Position numbers and translations under genes: made by a program | Assembly (NCBI GenBank): GCA_964445985.1 | Contig: CAYUMU010000020.1 | Coordinates: forward strand, 13,756 to 77,755 | Source: CAYUMU01 sp964445985 | GTDB lineage: Bacteria; Planctomycetota; Planctomycetia; Pirellulales; S012-138 | Reading direction: 5' to 3' | DNA length: 64,000 bases | Notes under the pieces: generated by a model | Database searches by the model: none | Told to the model about the DNA's origin: nothing | What the model saw: the letters and a program-made list of their open reading frames with translations, nothing else | Part shown: positions 27,811 to 35,896 of the stretch, piece by piece | Numbering within the stretch: position 1 is the first letter of the stretch | Layout: every line of letters starts with the position of its first letter

Positions 27811-29676
27811 TTACGCCGCGAAGTTGATCGGGCCGGTGGGGCATTTTAGCTGGAACAGGCCGAAGACTTCGGCTTGGGTCAGGCCCAGCTTCTGAGCGGG
27901 CTCGGCGCCGGAGAAGATGGAGTCGAACAGCTGACGCTTCTCGCGGAGAATGTCGTCGATTCGTTGTTCGATGGTGCCGGCGGCGAGGAAGCGGCTGACC
28001 GTGACCGCGCCTTTGCCGCCAATGCGATGGGCTCGGTTGACCGCCTGGTCTTCAATGGCCGGGTTCCACCAGCGATCGAACAGAAACACATAGTTGGCGA
28101 ACTGCAAGTTGAGACCGACCCCGCCTGCCCCGTAGCTGATCAGCATCACGTGGCGGTCGGGGTTATTGCGGAACTCTTCGATCACGCCGTCCCGTTTTTT
28201 GGGTGGAATTTTGCCGTGGTACTCCAGCGGATTGAACGCCGCGAGTTCCTTCTTCAGGCGGGTGAGTGTCCAGACCCATTGGCTGAACACAATCGCCTTG
28301 CGGCCGCTGGCGGCGATTTCTTCCATGTCGGCCCTGAGTCGATCGAGCTTGGCGCTTTCGCCGGTGGCCGGATCAAAGTTGGCGATTTGTTTGAGTCGGA
28401 GCACCAGCTCGAACACGTGCTGAATGGTGGCCGAATCGCCCATTTGGGTCAGTCGCAGCACGCCGTCTTCTTCGGCCAGGCGATAGCTCTCGCGCTGCTC
28501 GGCGCTCAGATCGATCTCCACATCGCGAAATAGCCGCGGCGGCATATCGGTCAGTACCTTGTCCTTGGTGCGCCGCAGCACGTGCTCACCGGCGGCCTCG
28601 CCGAGTTGCCGCGGAGTCATGTGCGCGTGGAGATAGCCGGGCGAGAGAAACTCGAAGATGCCAATCAGGTCTTCGGCGCTGTTCTCCACCGGCGTGCCGG
28701 TTAGCGCCCAACTTCTTCGCCGCGATATCGAGCGGGTGATTTGAGCGGTGGTGCTGCCGCGGTTCTTGATCCGCTGCGATTCGTCGAGCACGACCAGGTC
28801 GAACTGGCGGTCGGCATCGAGCAGCAATTCTTGATCGCGCTGCAGCAACTCGTAGTTGGCAATTTTGACGGGGGCCGGCAGGAGCCATTGCCAGCGCCGC
28901 TTGGCTGCGTCGCCTTCGATCACCAGCAGCGGAACCTCGGGCGACCAGAGGGCGAACTCGCGCTGCCAATTGGTCACCAATGGTTTGGGGCAAATGAGCA
29001 GCACGTTGCTGATCTGTCGGCTGTGGAGCAATAACCGCACCGCCGTGATGGCCTGCATGGTCTTGCCCAACCCCATCTCGTCGGCCAACACCGCCATGTG
29101 CCGAGGGTAGAGGAAGGCCACTCCTTCAAGCTGATAGGGGAACGGTTGAAACGGAAATTGCAGTGCCTCGCGCGAGAGCCAGGTATCGATCGGCGGTTCC
29201 AGCAAATACATCAAGCGGTCTTCCAGCTTGATGATGTCTCGCGGAGGCCGCATGCGTGCGGGACGGGCGGCGGGCGGATTCTCCCCGGCGTCTCCCTGCG
29301 TGGCGGATAAACCGCGCGGAGGCGTGGAAGCTGGCGGTGTTTTCGCCGCAGGTTTGGCCGGCGGCGCCGCTGTTTTGCCGAGCAGAGCTTCGGTGAGCGC
29401 CGGAAACAAAAAACTTCGCACCTTGAGGTTTTGCCGGCTGATCGGGATTGAAACCACGCGCAGCGGCGGCGTTTGCAGCACGGCCTGCCGTGTTTTGACG
29501 CGGGGCGGCCGGCTCAACGCGGCCTGCAAGCCAGAGGAGTACACCGAGCAACTCACGTGAAGATCGGCCTGCCCCCAGCTTTGGAAGGCGAGCTCTACCT
29601 GCTCGGGGGCGGCAGGCGCGGAGCCCGAGGGTGGCGCGCTTTGGGCCGCGTGGTTCTGAGAGGGAAACTCGTTCAC
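27811..29676 (-). CDS. SNF2-family DEAD/DEAH-box ATPase
   Basis: A 621-residue SNF2-type DNA translocase. Residues 1-170 are an N-terminal part with an Ala/Pro-rich linker (100-145). The helicase core then shows Q-like PFPYQLEGV, Walker A DEMGLGKT (199-206), DESQ (298-301) as motif II, LTGTPVENS, and in the C-terminal RecA domain VFSQWVWTLTRLK, YGAGGVGLNLQFANYVFLFDRWWNPAIEDQAVNRAHRIG. Such proteins remodel DNA-protein complexes. Start GTG 29676 lies 2 bases after the upstream gene's TGA, so translation is likely coupled. The role in this operon is unknown. No RING or other Zn cluster is visible. Confidence 0.9.
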   Translation of the reverse strand: MNEFPSQNHAAQSAPPSGSAPAAPEQVELAFQSWGQADLHVSCSVYSSGLQAALSRPPRVKTRQAVLQTPPLRVVSIPISRQNLKVRSFLFPALTEALLGKTAAPPAKPAAKTPPASTPPRGLSATQGDAGENPPAARPARMRPPRDIIKLEDRLMYLLEPPIDTWLSREALQFPFQPFPYQLEGVAFLYPRHMAVLADEMGLGKTMQAITAVRLLLHSRQISNVLLICPKPLVTNWQREFALWSPEVPLLVIEGDAAKRRWQWLLPAPVKIANYELLQRDQELLLDADRQFDLVVLDESQRIKNRGSTTAQITRSISRRRSWALTGTPVENSAEDLIGIFEFLSPGYLHAHMTPRQLGEAAGEHVLRRTKDKVLTDMPPRLFRDVEIDLSAEQRESYRLAEEDGVLRLTQMGDSATIQHVFELVLRLKQIANFDPATGESAKLDRLRADMEEIAASGRKAIVFSQWVWTLTRLKKELAAFNPLEYHGKIPPKKRDGVIEEFRNNPDRHVMLISYGAGGVGLNLQFANYVFLFDRWWNPAIEDQAVNRAHRIGGKGAVTVSRFLAAGTIEQRIDDILREKRQLFDSIFSGAEPAQKLGLTQAEVFGLFQLKCPTGPINFAA

Positions 29677-29678
29677 GT

Positions 29679-30263
29679 TCAGCTCCGGCTGGCTTCGGCG
29701 ATGGCTTCGCGGATACGTTGGAAGGGCTCGGTGAGATCGAAATCTTCAGAGACATCGCTGAGACGCTGGAGCACCTTTTGCTCGTCGGCGGCAAACGCGG
29801 CCTCGATCGCCAGTCGCTGCCGTCCCCAGCCGAATGTTCGCAGCGCCGGCCGCGGCATTTGCGGCGGATCGACGCGCAGCGCGGCCTCGCCAACCGCGGG
29901 GCGTCTGTTATCTGGCACGCCTTCCTTGGCGGTCGACGCGTTAAAGGTTTCGGTCAGCACGATCGGCAGATCGAGCAGTCCTCGCGCGGCCAGCACGGCG
30001 GCCTGATCGGTGAAGACCGCGCGCGGCGTGACCGCGGCCTTGCGAATCAGCGCCTGCGCGATCTGTTCGCCATACAGGTAGGGCGCCAAGGTCGGACCGT
30101 ACAGAATCTGTTGAGCCCGATTGGGCTTGAGGGGCGCGGTGCAATGAAATTCCAGCGGGCGACCTATCAAGTTGAGCACCAGGTAGCCGCCATACAAGCC
30201 GGCTTCGGCGTCGTCGATCACGGAAACAAAACCTAAGGCCGGAATCTGGGCCTCTGCCGCCAT
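29679..30263 (-). CDS. Conserved hypothetical protein upstream of SNF2
   Basis: A 194-residue protein not recognised. Features: IPALGFVSVIDDAEAGLYGGYLVLNLIGRPLEFHCTAP near the N-terminus, a hydrophobic middle (AAVLAARGLLDLPIVLTETFNAS) and a basic/acidic C-terminal helix. No signal peptide or catalytic motif is visible. ATG 30263 is preceded by GGAGG seven bases upstream, a strong site. The SNF2 gene begins 2 bases after its stop, and the pair may act together. Genomic linkage should be tested in other planctomycetes. Confidence 0.7.
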   Translation of the reverse strand: MAAEAQIPALGFVSVIDDAEAGLYGGYLVLNLIGRPLEFHCTAPLKPNRAQQILYGPTLAPYLYGEQIAQALIRKAAVTPRAVFTDQAAVLAARGLLDLPIVLTETFNASTAKEGVPDNRRPAVGEAALRVDPPQMPRPALRTFGWGRQRLAIEAAFAADEQKVLQRLSDVSEDFDLTEPFQRIREAIAEASRS

Positions 30264-30590
30264 TCAATCCTCCACTGGACTGGGGTGTGGGGAGACAGAC
30301 GTTGTGCGATCAGGCGCTATCCAAGCTGCCATTGCCTGGCATGCATGCCGTGCCTGTCGGTGGGGGGGTGGGCTCTGTTCTCCAGCCGCGGGGGGGCAGA
30401 TGAAGAAACAACGCTCCAACACAACCATCGGGAGCCAGCCACGGGGACTTTATTGGAGCCCTGAAATCGCCCCCTCTGGCGGCAAAAAGTGACCGCCTGC
30501 GTGGGGCTGGCAGCAGCAATCGCATGGATGCTTCCGCTGGCTTTTCTGCTATCGGATGCAGGGCAACGCTAGCAACGATTGCCCCGCGAC
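30264..30590. other. Intergenic, no gene seen
   Basis: About 330 bases between the SNF2 operon start and the end of the SpoIIE phosphatase gene. Small frames here are without a ribosome binding site or family resemblance. No terminator with U-tract is apparent. Confidence 0.45.
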
Positions 30591-31895
30591 TCAGATCTCG
30601 TTGCGTTTCACCAGCAGCACGGTGAGGTCGTCGTCGGGATGTTCGCCGGGGAAATGCGATTGCACATCGGCGCTGAGCCGCGCCACGATTTCGGCCGCCG
30701 AAAGCCGGCGTGACTCGCGCAGCAGCGATTCCAACCGCTGCTGGCCGAACTGCTCGCGATCCTTGTCGATGGCCTCGACAATGCCGTCGGTGCACAGCAG
30801 TAGCAGGTCGCCCGGTTGCAAGGTTACCGCGGCGCCGAGCGGGTAGCTGGCATTTTCCAGCACGCCCAGTGGGGTAGCGGTTGATTCCAGCGCTCGAAAG
30901 GCATCGTCGGCGGCAGAGTAATGAATGGCGGGAGCATGCCCCGCGTTGGCGAAATCGACCTGGTGCGTGCAGGAATCGAGCCTGGCCAGCACCATGGTTA
31001 CGAACAGCCCGTCTTGCAGATCGGCTGCCATGGCGCGATCGAGCAGGCCCAGCAATACATCGGGCGAATCGTGATCGAGCAGCAGAGCCCGCAGCGCGGC
31101 CCGCACGGTGGCCATAATCAGGCTGGGTCCCAGCCCATGCCCGCACACGTCGGCAATCACCAGCCCCAGGCGATTGTGGGGCATGGGGAAGACGTCGCAA
31201 TAGTCGCCCCCGACGGCGGCGTTGGGAAACCACCATAGGGCCAGGTCGTAGCCCTCGGGCTGCGGCAACGACCGCGGCATAAACCCTCGCTGAATATCGC
31301 GGGCCACGCTGAGCGAAGCCGCGATTTCTTGCCGGTGGCGAATTTCTTCGATCAAGCGAGCTCGATCGATCGCCACGGCCGCATGCTGGCTGAATGCCTG
31401 AACCAGTTCTTCGTCGAAGGCATCGAAGCCTCCATGGTTTTTGTTGAGCAATTGCAGCACGCCCAGCAGTTCCTGATCGCGAGGGCTGGTAAGCGGCGCC
31501 GCCAAGATGCTGCGCGTGCGAAAACCGGTGAGCTGATCGACTCGGCTGTTCCAGCGATTGTCGGCATGCGGATCTGCGACATTGGCAATGCGGCGGGTGC
31601 GGGCCACATAACCGGTGATGCCCTCGTCGATGCCATTGCGAATCTCGCCGATTTCCAGCTCGGTGGCCGCGCTGGTGAACAGTTCTTCGCGCTTGGGGTC
31701 GTACTGAAACAGGCTGGCCCGTTCGCAGTCGAGGGCGATGCAGGCTTCGCGCGTGAGGGTATCGAGCAGCTTGTTCAAGTCGATTTCTTCGGCCAGACTC
31801 CGCGCAACGTCCAACAAGCGCGACATGCCTGCCAGGCGGTCGCGTAATTCTGAGGGATTGAGCGCTGCAGTTTGGGTGGACTGAAATGAATGCAT
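30591..31895 (-). CDS. GAF-domain PP2C (SpoIIE) phosphatase
   Basis: A 434-residue signalling phosphatase of the RsbU type. An N-terminal helix leads into a GAF domain (about 25-190; REACIALDCERASLFQYD, RNGIDEGITGYVARTRR, RTRSILAAPLTS, LLGVLQLLNK), which probably senses a small ligand. The C-terminal PP2C-like SpoIIE domain (about 200-432) shows QRGFMPRSLPQ, GGDYCDVFPM, VIADVCGHGLGPSLIMATVR, ANAGHAPAIHY, LLLLCTDGIVEAID and PDDDLTVLLVKR, with the metal-binding aspartates in place. It would dephosphorylate an anti-sigma-factor antagonist. No antagonist or anti-sigma gene is adjacent. Possible co-transcription with the membrane protein gene upstream (31906), 10 bases away. Confidence 0.93.
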   Translation of the reverse strand: MHSFQSTQTAALNPSELRDRLAGMSRLLDVARSLAEEIDLNKLLDTLTREACIALDCERASLFQYDPKREELFTSAATELEIGEIRNGIDEGITGYVARTRRIANVADPHADNRWNSRVDQLTGFRTRSILAAPLTSPRDQELLGVLQLLNKNHGGFDAFDEELVQAFSQHAAVAIDRARLIEEIRHRQEIAASLSVARDIQRGFMPRSLPQPEGYDLALWWFPNAAVGGDYCDVFPMPHNRLGLVIADVCGHGLGPSLIMATVRAALRALLLDHDSPDVLLGLLDRAMAADLQDGLFVTMVLARLDSCTHQVDFANAGHAPAIHYSAADDAFRALESTATPLGVLENASYPLGAAVTLQPGDLLLLCTDGIVEAIDKDREQFGQQRLESLLRESRRLSAAEIVARLSADVQSHFPGEHPDDDLTVLLVKRNEI

Positions 31896-31905
31896 GAAAG
31901 GCAGT

Positions 31906-32844
31906 CTAGGGAGGGCTCAGCCGTGTCGCAATCCAATCGTCGGAAACAAAACGCCGCAGCAAAGTTCGCAAGCAATTCTCCATGGCCTGATGAATTTCGG
32001 GCGACAGGGCCTCTTCGGCCGGCAGACCCTGCCAGGCCAGGCTTTGCGGCCATTGGCAGATTTCGGCCGTGGCCTGGAAGCGAATGGCAATTCGCAGGCC
32101 CCACACCGTGCCAAAGTTGTCGCGAAAATCGAGCCAGACCCGGTTCAGGGGCGTTTCCCCCCGGCTCGTCCCCGGCCACGACATCGCCCACAGCGTGGCG
32201 GCCAGCGCCAGTGCGGCAGCCGCGCTGGCCACGCGCAGGTCGCTGGGAATATTTGCGGGAATCAGCCAGGCAAACTCCGGCATTTGCGGAGCCAGCAACC
32301 AGATTTGCGCGCCCGACGCCAGCACGGCACTGGGCCAGTATCGCGTGGGAAGGTGATTGGCGAAGCCCAGAGCCCACAGCGACAACACCAGGCACCACCG
32401 CACAAACCCATGCAGCTCGATAGGGCTGCCAGGAAAAAACGCGAGACTATTCAAGCTTGGCAGAGCCGCCACGAGCACAAGCGTGGCAACCACCCACTGC
32501 CAACCGCCATCTTGCGGCCGCTTGGCCCCCAGCACGGCCATCAAGGGGCAAAAGGTGCTCACGGCGGCCAGATAACGCAGGTGCTGGGCCAGCGCTTGCG
32601 ATACGAATTCGCCCCCAATCAAGGCCTCGGCGGCCGCAATCGAGCCCAGCGAACCCACGGCCCAGGCCAAGGGAGCCCGCAATGTTGTGCCCTGGAGCGA
32701 GCGCCACCGCAGCCCCAGGGAAACTCCGCCCAGCGAGCAACACAGCACGGTGATCCATGGCAGGTTCAGCAGCACAATCCCCCAATTCCGGTCGTTGGTT
32801 CCCGTCGGCACAATCCGTGTATTCGCCGGCCCTGGTGTTGCCAA
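31906..32844 (-). CDS. Multi-pass membrane protein of unknown function
   Basis: A 312-residue protein with six or seven hydrophobic segments in its first 230 residues (for example WGIVLLNLPWITVLCCSLGG, LAAVSTFCPLMAVLG, WVVATLVLVAALPSL, AVLASGAQIWLLAPQ, AAAALALAATLWAMSW). The C-terminal 80 residues are soluble and contain WLDFRDNFGTVWGLRIAIRF. I recall such a soluble end in planctomycete proteins related to the eight-transmembrane family, but cannot name it. Its stop is 10 bases before the start of the GAF-SpoIIE gene, so the two are probably one operon. It may supply a membrane anchor or signal for the phosphatase; this is inference. Confidence 0.75.
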   Translation of the reverse strand: MATPGPANTRIVPTGTNDRNWGIVLLNLPWITVLCCSLGGVSLGLRWRSLQGTTLRAPLAWAVGSLGSIAAAEALIGGEFVSQALAQHLRYLAAVSTFCPLMAVLGAKRPQDGGWQWVVATLVLVAALPSLNSLAFFPGSPIELHGFVRWCLVLSLWALGFANHLPTRYWPSAVLASGAQIWLLAPQMPEFAWLIPANIPSDLRVASAAAALALAATLWAMSWPGTSRGETPLNRVWLDFRDNFGTVWGLRIAIRFQATAEICQWPQSLAWQGLPAEEALSPEIHQAMENCLRTLLRRFVSDDWIATRLSPP

Positions 32845-33158
32845 AAGACCCCACCGAGCATCGCGAACTGCTTTTCAATCGCAAGCTAAGAATTTAGCAA
32901 GAGTTGCAGCGCTAGCTCAATCCCCGCTTGGCCCGCGGTGACTGGGAAATGTGGAGAAAATGCAACGGCTGCGTTTGCCTTGCTGGCATTCGCGGGCAAT
33001 GTTTGCTCAGCCACAAACTCACACCTGCGCCGACTTCCAACTGGTGGCCTCCCCCCTAAAGCGATCCGCGCGCTGCCGAGCAAGTGGCCTGGTCGGCCGT
33101 GCTGTTTCCCCCCGCGGCACGGCAACTCTCCCCCGATCTTGAGAAGGAGTTCCCTGTT

Positions 33159-33908
33159 ATGCGAGTTTTAGCATACAGCCTGTTGCTGACGCTGGTCCCC
33201 TGGGCCGCGGCGTCGGCGCAGTCTAGCGTTCCCAACATGGCTTACGAGTACGAAGGCTACGGCTATGGAGCCGGTGGTGGAATGAACCACGCCTGCGGCC
33301 CGCAAGCCCGCAATCCGTTTGCGGATTGCGGTTGCAATTGCCGCGACACGCATGCCGGCGGTTACGGCTGCTGTCCTCGGCCGGCCTGCGATGGTTCGGT
33401 CTGGAAATCGACTTACTACCCCCGCACCAATACGTTGCACCTTTGGGATACATATTGTGCCGAGCGGGCTGAGAAAAAGTTCTGCCGCCACGAAAAATGC
33501 CAACTGCACTCGTACCACGCGCAGCAACCTTGCCTGGGCTGCGGTGGCGGATCCTCGCCGGGCATGCACCTGATGAATTATTCGGGACCGCAGTCGGTGC
33601 CGTACCCGGCGCCGTTATCCAGCGATCAACCGTCGATGCAATTTCGTCCGGCGCCCGCGCCGGCGGCAGAGTTGCCAGCGCAGGAACTGCCGCCCGCTCT
33701 AGGGCACGAGTTCGATGATTCTCCCCTGGATGCCGGTGGCCATCCTCCCTTGCTCGCCCCCGACGCGGTTCAACTTTCGCCTGTGGAGAGTGCTGCTCCT
33801 CCGGCGCCCCCCAAGCCGCAACCGGGCAGCGACGTGGCCCCATCCGTGGCCCCCTCGATTGCCCCGGAATTGAACCTGAACAACAGCGGCACTCCCTCGC
33901 GGAAATAG
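33159..33908 (+). CDS. Secreted Cys- and Pro-rich protein
   Basis: A 249-residue exported protein: signal peptide MRVLAYSLLLTLVPWAAASAQ, a Gly/Tyr-rich start (YEYEGYGYGAGGG), a Cys-rich part (about 12 Cys between residues 45 and 130, including CGCNC and CC), and a Pro/Ala-rich C-terminal half. It resembles planctomycete secreted proteins of unknown function, and in layout the protein at 40869. ATG 33159 is chosen because of the signal peptide and GAAGGAG eight bases upstream; the open frame reaches 33084. It might be a structural or metal-handling envelope protein, without proof. Confidence 0.75.
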   Translation: MRVLAYSLLLTLVPWAAASAQSSVPNMAYEYEGYGYGAGGGMNHACGPQARNPFADCGCNCRDTHAGGYGCCPRPACDGSVWKSTYYPRTNTLHLWDTYCAERAEKKFCRHEKCQLHSYHAQQPCLGCGGGSSPGMHLMNYSGPQSVPYPAPLSSDQPSMQFRPAPAPAAELPAQELPPALGHEFDDSPLDAGGHPPLLAPDAVQLSPVESAAPPAPPKPQPGSDVAPSVAPSIAPELNLNNSGTPSRK

Positions 33909-34262
33909 TGGCTGGTGGACCGGATTCATTGAGAGACCCGCACGCGCTGGACCTACTGGGGAGTGCGTGAAGGCGCCGCGGGTCAACTGAGCGGCAGGCG
34001 GAGCTCGCCCCCAACGGGGCGACTTCGCCTGCCGCGGATTTTGGTCTCGCCCCGCGCCCCCCACGATGGCCACCCCAGAACGTGAGGGGCTACCTTGCCT
34101 GGGACGGTCGGGCGGCTCGTTTTTTGTGTGCCGCCGCGGTGGACATTAATTCCCGGTTTTCGTATCTTTAGAATCAAAGCTGCCAACTGCCGGCAGCTCG
34201 TCGATTTGGGCTCCCAGGCCGCGGGTAACCGCACCTTGTAAACCCAATCCATAGCCCCACTT
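33909..34262. other. Intergenic with hairpin, upstream of the tRNA
   Basis: No gene. GCGGCAGGCG (33991-34000) pairs with CGCCTGCCGC (34026-34035), with a further inner pairing TCGCCCC/GGGGCGA. TTTT follows a few bases later, so it may be a poor terminator for the Cys-rich gene. The rest shows nothing. Confidence 0.5.
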
Positions 34263-34336
34263 GCCAGCGTAGCTTCAATCGGCAGAGCACCGCATTCGTA
34301 ATGCGGGGGTTGCGAGTTCGACTCTCGCCGCTGGCT
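34263..34336 (+). tRNA. tRNA-Thr (anticodon CGT)
   Basis: A full cloverleaf can be drawn: acceptor GCCAGCG/CGCTGGC (7 bp), D stem GCTT/GAGC, anticodon stem CCGCA/TGCGG with loop TTCGTAA (anticodon CGT, reading ACG), variable loop GGGTT, and T stem GCGAG/CTCGC with loop TTCGACT. The discriminator base is T, and CCA is not encoded. Decodes threonine. Confidence 0.95.
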
Positions 34337-34342
34337 CTTATT

Positions 34343-34376
34343 AAGCTGTAAGCCACTCAAGGTTTGCAGCTTTTTT
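34343..34376 (+). terminator. Rho-independent terminator of the tRNA
   Basis: A 12-bp stem (34343-34354 with 34361-34372, AAGCTG/CAGCTT at its base, two G-T wobbles) closes a 6-base loop and is followed by TTTTTT. It begins 7 bases after the tRNA. Confidence 0.85.
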
Positions 34377-34653
34377 CGTTGTTTGTCTCCCCACCTCCTT
34401 TAGCGCCGCGGCTTTCATCGCGGCCAGTCCCCCAACCGCTATTGCTGGCTGATCGAGCCAGTTTGATTGGCCCCGCGTTGAGGCGACTTTCGCCCGTGGC
34501 CGGCGAAGGTCGGTTATGGGCGCCGCCGCTGCTACGGTTCTTTATCTGCAAAGCCAGCGGATTGCGTATCGCTGGCAGGGGAAGGCAACACGGTCGCTGG
34601 TGGAACGAACCCCGTTTCTTGCCTGTTGACCATTACCAGGGGAAGGCTCGACG
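34377..34653. other. Intergenic, no gene seen
   Basis: Between the tRNA terminator and the epimerase gene. GGGGAAGG is the ribosome binding site of the epimerase. No repeat was recognised. Confidence 0.5.
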
Positions 34654-35721
34654 ATGAAACTTGTGATTCCTGGCGGCTCGGGGCAAGTGGGCATGGTTCT
34701 GGCCAGGGCGTTTGCCAGCGAGGGGCATGAAGTGGTGATCCTCAGTCGAAAGCCGGGTGTCAATGATCGGCCATGGAGAGTGGTTCCTTGGGATGGGCGA
34801 ACGTTGGGGTCTTGGACAGCGGAGATCGAAGGGGCCGATGCCCTGATCAACCTGGCCGGCCGCAGCGTCAACTGTCGATACACGGCCCACAATCGGCAGG
34901 CGATCATGAATTCGCGTCTCGACTCCACGCGCGCGGTCGGCGCCGCGATCGATGCCTGCCAACAACCGCCCGGCGTGTGGTTGCAAGCCAGCACGGCCAC
35001 CATTTACTCGCACCGCTACGATGCGGCTAACGACGAGGCGACCGGTATCCTGGGCGGCGCCGAGCCCAATGTGCCCGATACCTGGCGGTTTAGCATCGAC
35101 GTGGCCAAACGTTGGGAAAGCGCGGCGGGCGAAGCTAAGCTCAAACGCACTCGGCTGGTGTTGCTGCGTTCGGCCATGGTGATGAGCCCCGACTCGGGCG
35201 GGGTGTTCGATACGCTGCTGGCCCTGGTTCGCTGGCGCCTGGGCGGGCGGCACGGCGACGGGACCCAATTCGTATCGTGGATTCACGAATTTGATTTTGT
35301 GGGGGCGGTCTCTTGGCTGCTGCAAAATCCCCTGGCAGGGCCGGTGAATCTGGCATCGCCTTGTCCCCTTCCTAACGGTGAGCTCATGCATGCGCTCCGC
35401 GCGGCCTGGGCGAATCGCGGCAGGGCACGTATGGCCAATGGCGCGGATCGCGGGTCGAAACGCAAGCGGCCCGTTTGGGGCCTGCCGGCGCCGCGAGCCC
35501 TGTTGGAACTTGGCACTTTTCTCTTGCGCAGCGAAACCGAATTGGTGCTCAAGAGCCGCCGCGTGACGCCCGGCCGACTGCTCGAGAGCGGTTTTGATTT
35601 CCGCTACCCGCAGTGGGAAGATGCGGCGGCAGAACTTTGCAGCCGCTGGCCGTTGAAGTCGCCCACCTCGGTACAGACCGCGCGAACCGCGGGTCGGCTG
35701 TCGCCAAACTGCTTTTCCTGA
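34654..35721 (+). CDS. TIGR01777 family NAD-dependent epimerase/dehydratase (DUF1731)
   Basis: A 355-residue atypical SDR of the YfcH/SDR39U1 family. The nucleotide-binding start is VIPGGSGQVGMVLARAF; family motifs include ILSRKP, WDGRTLGSW, GADALINLAGRSVNCRYT, NSRLDSTRAVG, WLQASTATIYSHRYD, RLVLLRSAMVMSPDSGG and FVSWIHEFDFVGAV. A C-terminal DUF1731-like end (LEL.T.LLRSETELVLKSRRVTPGRLLESGFDFRYP) is present, followed by an unusual tail of about 25 residues. Function in this family is not settled (links to cell division and heme or membrane stress were proposed). Single gene. Confidence 0.93.
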   Translation: MKLVIPGGSGQVGMVLARAFASEGHEVVILSRKPGVNDRPWRVVPWDGRTLGSWTAEIEGADALINLAGRSVNCRYTAHNRQAIMNSRLDSTRAVGAAIDACQQPPGVWLQASTATIYSHRYDAANDEATGILGGAEPNVPDTWRFSIDVAKRWESAAGEAKLKRTRLVLLRSAMVMSPDSGGVFDTLLALVRWRLGGRHGDGTQFVSWIHEFDFVGAVSWLLQNPLAGPVNLASPCPLPNGELMHALRAAWANRGRARMANGADRGSKRKRPVWGLPAPRALLELGTFLLRSETELVLKSRRVTPGRLLESGFDFRYPQWEDAAAELCSRWPLKSPTSVQTARTAGRLSPNCFS

Positions 35722-35754
35722 GCCTCGACGGTTTGCTGGTTGGGGTCGAACGGC

Positions 35755-35770
35755 GGGAAAAGCGTTTCCC
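35755..35770. other. Short hairpin downstream of the epimerase gene
   Basis: GGGAAA (35755-35760) pairs with TTTCCC (35765-35770) across AGCG. A short T-tract (TTTTT) is only reached about 15 bases later, so it is not a classical terminator. Confidence 0.3.
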
Positions 35771-35896
35771 GGCTCGGTTGGCCTTTTTGGAACGTAAATT
35801 AGGGGAACTGCCGGGGAACTTTTTTCTGGCAACCTCCGTCTAAGCCGGAGCGTGATCGAGGTCGCCGCCTTTCCTTCTATGCCTGAGCCAGCCGTT

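Noticed and set aside
30310..31236. 308-codon minus-strand frame overlapping the SpoIIE gene
   Set aside because: It is out of frame with the conserved phosphatase and Arg-rich, typical of a shadow.
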